Below are positions 23,964 to 31,059 of a DNA stretch of 43,002 bases, one piece after another; within the stretch, counting starts at the first letter, position 1, and each line of letters starts with the position of its first letter. Where the stretch lies: assembly GCA_910577395.1 (NCBI GenBank), contig CAJTLG010000014.1, positions 1-43,002 of the forward strand. The letters are read 5' to 3'. A program made the translations under genes and the position numbers. The notes below the pieces were generated by a model. It ran no database searches, was not told the DNA's origin, and worked only from the letters and a program-made list of their open reading frames with translations. Origin of the DNA: an uncultured Vampirovibrio sp. Its GTDB lineage: Bacteria; Cyanobacteriota; Vampirovibrionia; Gastranaerophilales; Gastranaerophilaceae.

Positions 23964-24986
23964 ATGATTATCAACACTGTTTCACATAACTTGTATAGTT
24001 TTAAACAAAATAAATTGCAAAAGCCTGCCGGTGCAAGCCTCTCAAAAAGAAACTACGATTACTCTTGTGCTGATATAAAAGCTGGACAGTACAAGGCTAT
24101 GGTTGAGATGCAAAATAAGGGAGAAAAATTTTTAAAACAAAGCGGCAGAGTGACAAAAGAACAATATAAGGCATTAGGAAAAGACCGGGAGACAGTGCTT
24201 AGAAGGGCAAAAGAAGAAATAGAAAAAAATTATGACGTTTGCAAATATTTAAAACCCGAAACTGCTGCAAAATTTGCACTGGTATTAAAAGAATACCTGG
24301 ATAATAAAAATCCTGAAGGATACAAGCTTGTTTCCATAGGAACCAGCCCTGATATGGTAGCTAACGCGCTTAATTTTTTAGGATGTGATGTTACCTTTGT
24401 ACCCGTTAGTTCTTTAAAAAACATACCCTCTAAAAACTGCCCAAACGGCGTTGTTAAAAATATTGAAGATTATCCAAACCTTGAAAAAGTTATGAAATAT
24501 CTTGAATATAAAGAAATATCCGGGGATAATGCAGCCAATGATGTCAGAAAAATCATAATTATAGACATAGCCCACAAGGGCGGTACATTAAAAAGATTTC
24601 AAAACCTGTTAACTGAATATGGCAATATAAACACGGAAAAAATTGAACAATTTGATTTTATGAAAGCACTTCGCGAGTTAGAAAATGCCGGCAATAACGG
24701 ACTGTTTGATAAATACAATTTAAAATATAAAGATATTGTTGATTATAATATGGGTGAAACAGAAGGTTTTATAGGGCGGCTTTCAAATACGCCGCATTTT
24801 GATGTTATAGACGATAATATCAACAACAAAGAAGGCTATATAAAATCTTCCAATAAGACCGATGAAGAGCTATTTGAAGCGTTTGAAAATTATTCCACAC
24901 CTCTCGGCAGAGCGCATAATTTAGTCGTTATGGATGAGCTAGAAAAATTACAACAAAAAAGAGAACTCCAAAATAAGGTTTTTTAA
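23964..24986 (+). CDS. Phosphoribosyltransferase-like hypothetical protein
   Basis: 340 residues from the ATG at 23964 (MIINTVSHN); an in-frame TTG at 23931 is an alternative and AAAGGA lies between them. The middle reads YKLVSIGTSPDMVANALNFLG then VRKIIIIDIAHKGGTLKRFQ, an alternating beta-alpha pattern with a phosphate-binding-like loop of the type I phosphoribosyltransferases (hydrophobic strand, D, then GGT). The canonical DD of the PRPP motif is not intact (DIAHKGGT), so activity is uncertain. The C-terminal part is soluble and acidic. The N-terminus has YSFKQN, close to but not matching the SF(x)G motif of other proteins here. Confidence 0.6.
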   Translation: MIINTVSHNLYSFKQNKLQKPAGASLSKRNYDYSCADIKAGQYKAMVEMQNKGEKFLKQSGRVTKEQYKALGKDRETVLRRAKEEIEKNYDVCKYLKPETAAKFALVLKEYLDNKNPEGYKLVSIGTSPDMVANALNFLGCDVTFVPVSSLKNIPSKNCPNGVVKNIEDYPNLEKVMKYLEYKEISGDNAANDVRKIIIIDIAHKGGTLKRFQNLLTEYGNINTEKIEQFDFMKALRELENAGNNGLFDKYNLKYKDIVDYNMGETEGFIGRLSNTPHFDVIDDNINNKEGYIKSSNKTDEELFEAFENYSTPLGRAHNLVVMDELEKLQQKRELQNKVF

Positions 24987-25154
24987 TTATCCTGAATCTT
25001 TAAGCTTTATAAGGGTTTTGTACATATAAAATCTTTGTATAAAAAGTTTTTGTTATATCTAAACCGGATAATGCCCGGGTTTAAATATATGGTTTCAAGA
25101 ATTATATATCCTTCATGGCTTGAATATTTTAGCACATTTTTACAAAACCGATAT

Positions 25155-25625
25155 TTAGTCTAATATAATTGTAACCGGGCCGTCATTTATAAGGGAAATC
25201 TGCATATCAGCAGCAAATACACCTGTTTTAACCGAAATACCCCGTGATTTCAGGGTTTCGATAAAGTTTTCATACATTTTTTTAGCAGCTATAGGCTCCA
25301 TAGCGTTGTCAAAGCTTGGTCTGGTACCCTTTTTAACAGATGCTGCAAGCGTAAACTGGCTGACTACAAGTATTTCACCGCCAATATCAAGTAAAGAACG
25401 ATTCATTTTGCCGTTCACATCCTCAAAAATCCTTAATTTCAGAATTTTATCAGCATAATATTCAAGCACACCTTGGCAGTTGAGGGCTTTACCGCCAAAT
25501 GTACCACCCTTTTCATCATCTTTTTCAGCACAGAAAAAGACTAAAAGACCTTTATTTATTGAAGAGCAGACGTTCCCTTCTATGGAAACGTCTGCCTTAT
25601 TTACTCTTTGGATTACGAATTTCAA
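25155..25625 (-). CDS. dtd: D-aminoacyl-tRNA deacylase
   Basis: 156 residues, slightly over the usual 145-150. DTD removes D-amino acids and glycine mischarged on tRNA. The catalytic elements are present: ILVVSQFTLAA (SQxT motif) and the NDGPVTIILD C-terminal motif (NxGPVT in the family). RVNKADVSIEG at the N-terminus is typical. The ATG follows the rpsA stop after one base, with an AAGGG element inside the end of rpsA, so the two are coupled. Confidence 0.95.
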   Translation of the reverse strand: MKFVIQRVNKADVSIEGNVCSSINKGLLVFFCAEKDDEKGGTFGGKALNCQGVLEYYADKILKLRIFEDVNGKMNRSLLDIGGEILVVSQFTLAASVKKGTRPSFDNAMEPIAAKKMYENFIETLKSRGISVKTGVFAADMQISLINDGPVTIILD

Positions 25626-25626
25626 A

Positions 25627-26718
25627 TTATTCGCCCTTGGCTTCTTTTGCCGCTTTAATGTCCTTAATAGACAAACCGATACGATGTTCTTGCGGGGTGA
25701 ATTTCTTAATCAAAACTTCAACCTTATCCCCCAAAGAGAACATATTTTGAACATTTACAAACTCTTCAGAAATTTCTGATGAAGGAAGCAAAGCCTCGAC
25801 ACCCGGGTAAATATTGATGAATGCACCAAAAGATGTGATTTTATTGATTGTGCCTTCAATAATATCGCCTTCCTTAAGTTTGTCAACGATTTCATCCCAA
25901 GGGTTTGCGCCCATTCTTTTAAGTGAAAGGCTAATTCTTTTAAGTTCTTCATCAATTTTAATAACTTTAACTTCAATTTTTTGACCTAAAGTTACAACAT
26001 CAGAAGGGTGTTTAATCCTTTCCCAACTAATTTCTGATATCGGAAGAAGACCGTCAATACCGTCTATATCAACAAATGCACCGAAATCCGCAATTCTTAC
26101 GATTTCACCTTCAACAACCTGGTCAACTGCAAGCCTTGATATAACTTCATCGGCAACAAGTTCTCTTTGCTGGGTGTAAACCTGTCTTTGAGATAAGATA
26201 AGTTTATTTCTTTTCGGGTCAGCCTCTAAGATTTTAACTTCAATTTCCTGTCCGATTTGCGTATCAAGGGGAGAACCTGTTCTTAACTGGGAAGACGGGA
26301 TAAAACCTCTAAGGCCCATAATTTCAGCAATTAAGCCGCCCTTAACAGAGGATACAACCTTTGCCATAACATTTTCATTATTGTTTTTAAGTTCACTAAG
26401 CCCTTGCCATGCTTGAGCGCAAGACAATTTTTTAAGAGAGAGCATAGCAACTTCATCGTCTTCTTCGTCTTTCATAACGTAGAACTCTTTTTCTTCCCAA
26501 AGTTTGATTAGTTCATCGGGGTTTTGTTCCGGGAAATTAACAACTTCTCTGATTGGCAGAAAAGCCTCTGTTTTAGCACCGATATCCACTAAATATCCGT
26601 CTTTTTCTTTTTTAACGGCAACGCCTTTTACAACGTCTGCTACGTTCAATTTGTAGGTGTAAGAATCCTGAAGCATTTTTTCAAATTCTTCAGCTGTCAT
26701 TTTTTCTTCTGTGGTCAT
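25627..26718 (-). CDS. rpsA: 30S ribosomal protein S1 (short form)
   Basis: 363 residues from the ATG at 26718, with GAAAGGA about 9 nt upstream; a longer frame to 26784 has no site. Four S1 OB-fold repeats can be read, with motifs like GVAVKKEKDGYLVDIGAK, KGGLIAEIMGLRGFIP, GEIVRIADFGAFVDIDG and GTINKITSFGAFINIYP. Compact S1 forms of about 330-400 residues are typical of cyanobacteria and Firmicutes. The 5' untranslated region is unusually GC-rich (26760-26840). Downstream dtd is in the same operon. Confidence 0.95.
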   Translation of the reverse strand: MTTEEKMTAEEFEKMLQDSYTYKLNVADVVKGVAVKKEKDGYLVDIGAKTEAFLPIREVVNFPEQNPDELIKLWEEKEFYVMKDEEDDEVAMLSLKKLSCAQAWQGLSELKNNNENVMAKVVSSVKGGLIAEIMGLRGFIPSSQLRTGSPLDTQIGQEIEVKILEADPKRNKLILSQRQVYTQQRELVADEVISRLAVDQVVEGEIVRIADFGAFVDIDGIDGLLPISEISWERIKHPSDVVTLGQKIEVKVIKIDEELKRISLSLKRMGANPWDEIVDKLKEGDIIEGTINKITSFGAFINIYPGVEALLPSSEISEEFVNVQNMFSLGDKVEVLIKKFTPQEHRIGLSIKDIKAAKEAKGE

Positions 26719-26759
26719 GTTATTTATCCTTTCGTTTATTGATTTTGTATTTTTGGCTC

Positions 26760-26841
26760 CTGTGGGTGTTTCGTGCCGGTGCACTCACATCCTACGTCGC
26801 CATCGTTGTGTTCCAGTTGCTTGCTTGTCGCAAGCGCCTGT
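26760..26841 (-). promoter_or_regulatory. GC-rich leader between ispH and rpsA
   Basis: The 120-bp gap contains a patch far richer in G+C than its surroundings, with a small hairpin GCTTGC...GCAAGC. On the minus strand it would be the rpsA leader. S1 mRNA leaders are often structured and autoregulated; that is established for Escherichia coli, but here it is only inference. Confidence 0.3.
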
Positions 26842-27747
26842 TTATATGCTTTTCAATTTTGCTATTACCTTATTTATTATGTAATCCGGAGTGGAAGCCC
26901 CTGCTGTAATGCCTATATTTTTGGCATCTTGGAGAAGGTCTTTATAATTATCAAGCTCTAAATCGTCCTCTATATGAATTGTCTTGCACATAGGGGCAAG
27001 AATTTCTGCAAGATGTGTGGTGTTTGCGCTTTTTTTAGACCCTACCACCACCATTAAATCAGACTCTTTTGCAAGTTTTCTTGCCTCATTTTGCCTCAAT
27101 GATGTTGAGGCGCAAATTGTATTTATCACCCTTAGTTCTTTTGAAAGCGGAGCAAGATAATCAAGCACCTCTTTGAGGTATTCAATCCTTTGTGTGGTCT
27201 GGATTACAATACCGATTTTAGGCTCTTTTTTGATTGTGTTTTCAATATTTTTCAGAGCATCAAGGTTTTTTGCAACATATACCCTTTCTTTATTTGAGGC
27301 AAATTTTTGTGCATTTGCCATAATGGCGATAACCTCAGGGTGCTCTTCTTTTCCTAAAATTATTACAAAATAATCTTCTTTGCTAAGCTGCACTGCCCTG
27401 TCCTGCACCTTTTTAACGTCCGGGCAGGTCAAATCCACAAGCTCAAAACCTTTGTTTTTAATATCCTCAAGAACATTATAAGGCGCACCATGGCTCCTTA
27501 TTACGCAAATTTTGCCGCCACAGTTATTTTCAGGCAATTCATCTACGGTTTTTATACCAAGAGCGTTCAATTCATTTATTACATCAGCATTATGGATTAA
27601 TTCACCAAGGACATAGATTTCTTTATCCCGGTTTTGAAGTTTTAATTTTTTTGTGGTTTCAACAGCCCTTTTTACACCATAACAAAACCCCGCATGAACG
27701 GCGAGTTTTATATTTTTACTTTGGCATTGGTTAGTGATAAAGTTCAC
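26842..27747 (-). CDS. ispH: 4-hydroxy-3-methylbut-2-enyl diphosphate reductase
   Basis: 301 residues, typical IspH, the [4Fe-4S] enzyme that ends the MEP pathway, giving IPP and DMAPP. The three cluster Cys are present in HAGFCYGVKRAVE (Cys22), LTCPDVKK and NTICASTSLRQ. The catalytic TxxE-like region and the HGxP-type SHGAP loop (RSHGAPYN) are also seen. The start appears to be GTG at 27747 with AAAGGA only a base or two away, an unusually tight spacing; no better start is in frame. It is upstream of rpsA on the same strand. Confidence 0.95.
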   Translation of the reverse strand: MNFITNQCQSKNIKLAVHAGFCYGVKRAVETTKKLKLQNRDKEIYVLGELIHNADVINELNALGIKTVDELPENNCGGKICVIRSHGAPYNVLEDIKNKGFELVDLTCPDVKKVQDRAVQLSKEDYFVIILGKEEHPEVIAIMANAQKFASNKERVYVAKNLDALKNIENTIKKEPKIGIVIQTTQRIEYLKEVLDYLAPLSKELRVINTICASTSLRQNEARKLAKESDLMVVVGSKKSANTTHLAEILAPMCKTIHIEDDLELDNYKDLLQDAKNIGITAGASTPDYIINKVIAKLKSI

Positions 27748-27824
27748 ATCCTTTAAAATGAAGTCGCAAAAAATTAAAATAAAAAATTTGCGCTACGGCT
27801 ATTTAACCACAGATATGTTTTTAG

Positions 27825-27837
27825 TACAATAGTTTTT
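27825..27837 (+). promoter_or_regulatory. -10 element 7 nt before the class II aldolase ATG
   Basis: TACAAT (27825-27830) is separated from the ATG (27838) by seven bases, with no Shine-Dalgarno. TTTAAC lies 17 bp upstream as a weak -35. A leaderless mRNA is likely. Confidence 0.5.
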
Positions 27838-28461
27838 ATGGAAAACAGAAATTCAATTGATGATATTTTATACTGGGCAAAACGCGCATACGGCGCGAAA
27901 ATGGTACCCGGGACAAGCGGAAATATTTCCGTTAAATGCGGTAATTCTATTTACTTATCAGCATCAGGGGTGTGCCTTGGGGATATCAGGGGAATAGATT
28001 TAGCGGAAATTTCATCTGAAGGGCAAGTGCTGAACGATGTTAAGCCCTCAAGCGAAAAACTTATGCATCTAGAAATTTATAAAAAAAGACCCGATATAGA
28101 GGCCATAATCCATATACACTGCCCTTATGTAACATCATTTGCGGTGTGCCACAAAGAAATAAATGAGCCCATGCTGCCTGAATTTATCTATAATTTTGGC
28201 ACAATCCCTTCTGCAAAATATGCTCTTCCAAGCTCTAAAGAGCTTGCCGATGAAATAGGAAAATATTTTGAAGAAGGACACAATGCAGTATTAATGCAAA
28301 ATCACGGGCTTGTAGCAGGTGCCAAAACGCTGAAGGAAGTATTTTACGCCTTAGAGAGCATCCAGGCCTATGCTAAAACGTATTTTGCAGCTAAATTTTT
28401 AGGGGAAATTAAGACCCTGAATAATGATGAAATAAATAAAATTAAAGCTTTAAAACATTAA
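27838..28461 (+). CDS. Class II aldolase/adducin family protein
   Basis: 207 residues, the size of L-fuculose-1-phosphate aldolase or MtnB (methylthioribulose-1-phosphate dehydratase). Motifs: GTSGNISVK and LSASGVCLGDI (phosphate binding), HIHCPYVTSFAV (zinc His pair in H-x-H), and MQNHGLVAGAKT (third His and catalytic region). It precedes thiC by 28 bp and is cotranscribed. The real substrate is unclear: it could salvage a sugar phosphate, or supply a step linked to the thiamin or methionine salvage routes. The latter is inference. Confidence 0.85.
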   Translation: MENRNSIDDILYWAKRAYGAKMVPGTSGNISVKCGNSIYLSASGVCLGDIRGIDLAEISSEGQVLNDVKPSSEKLMHLEIYKKRPDIEAIIHIHCPYVTSFAVCHKEINEPMLPEFIYNFGTIPSAKYALPSSKELADEIGKYFEEGHNAVLMQNHGLVAGAKTLKEVFYALESIQAYAKTYFAAKFLGEIKTLNNDEINKIKALKH

Positions 28462-28489
28462 TAATATTGATAGGGAAGGATAGAAAATT

Positions 28490-29773
28490 ATGATAACCGA
28501 TGTTAAAACCCAGATAATGAATGCCAAAGAAGGCATTATAACAGATGAGATGAAAATTGTGGCTAAAAACGAAGGTGTAGAGCCCGAGTTTGTAAGGCAA
28601 GGTGTGGCAGACGGGTCAATTGTCATACTGAAAAACAACGGACGAAAAGATTCTATCCCTGTGGGTGTAGGACAAGGACTTACGGTTAAAATTAATGCAA
28701 ACATCGGAACTTCAAATGAAAAAAGCGGATTAGAAAATGAACTCAAAAAGGTTAAAATTATTGAAGAAACCGGTGCTGATGTATTAATGGACCTTTCAAC
28801 CGGTAAAGGAATAGATGAAGTCAGAAAAGAGATTATAGCATCAACAAAGCTCCCTATAGGCACAGTGCCTATGTATCAGGCGGGAAAAGAGGCATTAGAC
28901 GAGTATAAAAATATTGCAAAATTAAGCAAAGAAAAACTGTTTTCTGATATTGAGAAACAATGCAGGGATGGGGTGGATTTTATCACGGTGCACTGCGGGG
29001 TTACAAAATTTGTAATTGAACAGCTTGAAAAACAAGGAAGAACAACGGGAATAGTATCCCGTGGCGGTGCTATGCTTGCCTGCTGGATAAAAGCAACAGG
29101 AAAAGAGAATCCCTTATATGAATATTATGATGAATTATTAAATATTGTAAAAAGATATGATGTGGTTTTATCGCTTGGTGACGGGCTAAGACCCGGGTGC
29201 GGGGCAGATGCCGGGGACAGAGCACAGGTGGCTGAAACTATAATACTTGGAGAGCTTGTAAAAAGGGCAAAAGAGGCGGGTGTTCAGGCAATGGTAGAGG
29301 GCCCGGGGCATGTGCCTTTAAACCTTATCCCTTCAATGATACAGACAATAAAACAATTAACGGATAATGCACCCCTTTATGTGCTTGGGCCGCTTGTAAC
29401 AGATATTGCACCGGGATATGACCATATAACATCAGCAATTGGCGGCACGCTTGCAGCTTTAAACGGAGCGGACTTTTTATGCTATGTAACACCTGCGGAA
29501 CATCTTGGTTTACCGGATGTTGATGAAGTAAGGGAAGGCATTATAGCATCTAAAATTGCAGCACACGCGGCAGATGTGGCCAAAGGGAATAAAAAAGCAA
29601 TTGAGCAGGATAAAAAGATGAGTATTGCAAGAAAAGCCCTTGATTGGCAAGGCCAAAAGGAAATGGCGCTTGATAAATCCGTGTTTAATAATATGGATTT
29701 AAAAGAAGAAAAACCCTGCACAATGTGCGGCGATTATTGCTCTATGAAAATATTCGGGGAATATTTCTGCTAG
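28490..29773 (+). CDS. thiC: Phosphomethylpyrimidine synthase (short ThiC)
   Basis: 427 residues, the short form of anaerobes. This radical-SAM enzyme converts aminoimidazole ribotide to HMP phosphate for thiamin. Conserved segments: VGVGQGLTVKINANIGTS, GADVLMDLSTGKGID, VEGPGHVPLN, PLVTDIAPGYDHI, and the C-terminal cluster motif CTMCGDYC, a CX2CX3C spacing. GAGGGAAGG-like purines give a ribosome site before the ATG. There is no TPP riboswitch in the 28-bp gap or in the 90 bp before the aldolase gene. The 3' end overlaps the helical protein gene by 4 bp. Confidence 0.96.
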   Translation: MITDVKTQIMNAKEGIITDEMKIVAKNEGVEPEFVRQGVADGSIVILKNNGRKDSIPVGVGQGLTVKINANIGTSNEKSGLENELKKVKIIEETGADVLMDLSTGKGIDEVRKEIIASTKLPIGTVPMYQAGKEALDEYKNIAKLSKEKLFSDIEKQCRDGVDFITVHCGVTKFVIEQLEKQGRTTGIVSRGGAMLACWIKATGKENPLYEYYDELLNIVKRYDVVLSLGDGLRPGCGADAGDRAQVAETIILGELVKRAKEAGVQAMVEGPGHVPLNLIPSMIQTIKQLTDNAPLYVLGPLVTDIAPGYDHITSAIGGTLAALNGADFLCYVTPAEHLGLPDVDEVREGIIASKIAAHAADVAKGNKKAIEQDKKMSIARKALDWQGQKEMALDKSVFNNMDLKEEKPCTMCGDYCSMKIFGEYFC

Positions 29774-29961
29774 CGGTTTAAAATCTTTGTAATTTTATAA
29801 AGTTCTTTTGAAAACAGCCTTGAAATTATTGAACATTCGGGGCTGTTTTCTACCGTATAGGTTTCAAGGATATTATTTATTGTTTCTATTTTTATTATAT
29901 GAGCCTCTATATCAAGGAGTTTGTCTTTTAAAGCTTCGTTTTCAGAAGGTTTTTCCTGCAT
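29770..29961 (-). CDS. Small helical protein, copy B of the AbrB-linked pair
   Basis: 63 residues, paralogue of the protein at 4077-4286, sharing KLLD, E-INN, EN-PE and LF. Predicted helical hairpin: EALKDKLLDIEAHIIKIETI, turn VENSPECS, then RLFSKELYKITKIL. ATG at 29961 with AAAGGAG about 6-7 nt upstream. The gene is divergent from an AbrB-like gene (30052), as in copy A. It converges with thiC, overlapping the last 4 bp. The domain family is unknown to me. Confidence 0.7.
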   Translation of the reverse strand: MQEKPSENEALKDKLLDIEAHIIKIETINNILETYTVENSPECSIISRLFSKELYKITKILNR

Positions 29962-30051
29962 ATATTCTCCTTTTGTTATAACTTTGTTAAACTAATTATA
30001 TAACATATACACAAAATTACAACAGTGTTTTAATTTTGTTATAATTTTTTT
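29962..30051. promoter_or_regulatory. Back-to-back promoters sharing a -35 in pair B
   Basis: Plus strand: TTACAA (30017-30022), 17-bp spacer, TATAAT (30040-30045), six bases, then ATG at 30052. Minus strand: TTGTAA on the same 30017-30022 bases, 16-bp spacer, TATAAT (30000-29995), then a leader with AAAGGAG. So both promoters use the two strands of a single -35. An 11-bp direct repeat TTTTGTTATAA occurs at 29971-29981 and 30034-30044, the second over the plus-strand -10, a good operator candidate. Confidence 0.65.
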
Positions 30052-30228
30052 ATGAAAAAGAAAGTAACAAAAATCGGAAACAGCTATGGTATAGTACTAT
30101 CGCCGGTGTTGTTTGAATTAATGGGTGCAGATATAGATAATCTGAAAAAAACCTATGTGGATATAGATTTTGACTCAAATACAAAAACCATACTTGTTAA
30201 CAACCCCACGGTTATAGAGGAAGAATAA
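30052..30228 (+). CDS. AbrB/MazE-like small DNA-binding protein, copy B
   Basis: 58 residues: MKKKVTKIGNSYGIVLSPVL, then FELMGAD. This is the SpoVT-AbrB/MazE signature (KIGNSxGIxLPxxxxE), a swapped-hairpin dimer that binds DNA. The acidic tail (NNPTVIEEE) is short. It is paralogous to the protein at 3781-3960. The promoter is excellent and the -10 lies 6 nt from the ATG, so a leaderless mRNA is expected. No co-directional toxin follows; the next gene is convergent. Divergent partner: the helical protein at 29770-29961. It probably regulates this divergent promoter pair; that is inference. Confidence 0.8.
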   Translation: MKKKVTKIGNSYGIVLSPVLFELMGADIDNLKKTYVDIDFDSNTKTILVNNPTVIEEE

Positions 30229-30229
30229 C

Positions 30230-30697
30230 TCACATTCCGCCTTTTAAAGTCCTAAGGATTTCATCCACATGGCCTTCAACGGAAACATTAAACCAAGATT
30301 TTACAATTTCACCTGACGGGTCAATTATAAATGTTGACCTTATAATCCCCATAAAGCCTATACCGTAGGCAGGCTTTTCACCCCAAACGCCAAAAAAATC
30401 AATCAATTTTTTATCAGGGTCTGAAAGAAGAATAAAATTTAATTCTTCATTTTCCATAAACTTTTTGTGGCTTTGGATAGTATCCCTGTTGACACCTGCC
30501 ACAGTGCACAGGGGGCTTAAATATTTCATATTGTCACGAAAATCCCCAGCCTGAATTGTACACCCCGGGGTGCCGTCATTTGGGTAAAAATATAAAACCG
30601 TTGTGCGGCCAAGAAAATCTTTTAACGTATAGATTTTTTCGTTGCCGGTTTCTGATACACCCTTTATTTCGCAAGGTTTTAGAGATTTTATATTCAT
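30230..30697 (-). CDS. bcp: Peroxiredoxin, Bcp/PrxQ family
   Basis: 155 residues, the normal size of BCP/PrxQ thiol peroxidases, which reduce hydroperoxides with thioredoxin. The peroxidatic Cys46 sits in YPNDGTPGCTIQAGDFRDN. The usual resolving Cys five residues later is Gly51, so this is an atypical or 1-Cys-like form; another Cys (LSPLCTVAGV) could resolve. Thr43 and the distal Arg of the catalytic triad are in place. A TATACA box lies 7 nt before the ATG on the minus strand. It ends one base from the AbrB-like gene on the other strand. Confidence 0.92.
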   Translation of the reverse strand: MNIKSLKPCEIKGVSETGNEKIYTLKDFLGRTTVLYFYPNDGTPGCTIQAGDFRDNMKYLSPLCTVAGVNRDTIQSHKKFMENEELNFILLSDPDKKLIDFFGVWGEKPAYGIGFMGIIRSTFIIDPSGEIVKSWFNVSVEGHVDEILRTLKGGM

Positions 30698-30758
30698 TTT
30701 TTAGTGTATACTACGGCGGCAAATTTTTTACATTCAACAATTCAGCAATTTATTTAGA

Positions 30759-30787
30759 TTGATTTAAATTTTTGTGATTGGTATAAT
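30759..30787 (+). promoter_or_regulatory. Promoter for the tRNA-like leader and tRNA-Arg
   Basis: TTGATT (30759-30764), a 17-bp spacer, and a perfect TATAAT (30782-30787). Transcription would start near 30794, about 150 bases before tRNA-Arg, so the intervening tRNA-like segment is probably transcribed. A second weak TGnTAAAAT (30925-30933) lies just before the tRNA itself. Confidence 0.6.
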
Positions 30788-30793
30788 TGGAAC

Positions 30794-30941
30794 ATCTTAT
30801 GTCCGCGTAGTTTGTGCAGGACTTAGTAAGCGTTAAGCTTGCTAAAAGAATATGTCACATTGGTGACGTTCTAGCCTGTAAAGGTTGAAAATTGAATAGC
30901 AAAAATTCTGAAACAAATTCAGAATGATAAAATACAAATAT
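30794..30941 (+). ncRNA. Structured RNA leader with scrambled partial copies of tRNA-Arg
   Basis: The stretch begins with ATGTCCGCGTAGTT (30799-30812), the same bases as the 5' end of tRNA-Arg at 30942. It later has GGTGACGTTCTAGCCT (30862-30877), the reverse complement of tRNA positions 30958-30973 with one mismatch. It can fold: GCAGG (30816-30820) with CCTGT (30875-30879), a 9-bp hairpin 30823-30831/30837-30845, and GTCAC/GTGAC at 30854-30867. It cannot be a complete tRNA: the acceptor 3' half is absent. It lies after a good promoter. Its role is unknown. Confidence 0.45.
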
Positions 30942-31015
30942 GTCCGCGTAGTTCAGCAGGATAGAACGTCACCCTCCTAAGGTGAATGTCGGAGGTTCGA
31001 ATCCTCTCGCGGATA
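30942..31015 (+). tRNA. tRNA-Arg (anticodon CCT)
   Basis: 74 bases fold as a cloverleaf. Acceptor stem GTCCGCG/CGCGGAT with one G-U pair, D stem GTTC/GAAC, anticodon stem TCACC/GGTGA around CTCCTAA (anticodon CCT, reads AGG), T stem GGAGG/CCTCT with the TTCGAAT loop. CCA is not encoded after the discriminator A. A terminator follows at 31025. Confidence 0.95.
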
Positions 31016-31023
31016 GGTCTAAA

Positions 31024-31059
31024 TCCCGCCTTGAATATTAGTTTTCAGGCGGGGTTTTT
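31024..31059 (+). terminator. Terminator after tRNA-Arg
   Basis: CCCGCCT (31025-31031) pairs with AGGCGGG (31047-31053), followed by G and five T. It also covers the 3' end of the minus-strand gene that stops at 31038. Confidence 0.85.

Noticed and set aside
27748..27837. TPP riboswitch before the aldolase-thiC operon
   Set aside because: The gap is too short and lacks the conserved thi-box helices.
30794..30941. Second complete tRNA gene
   Set aside because: The 5' acceptor strand has no matching 3' strand and no T arm exists, so it is only a partial, rearranged copy.
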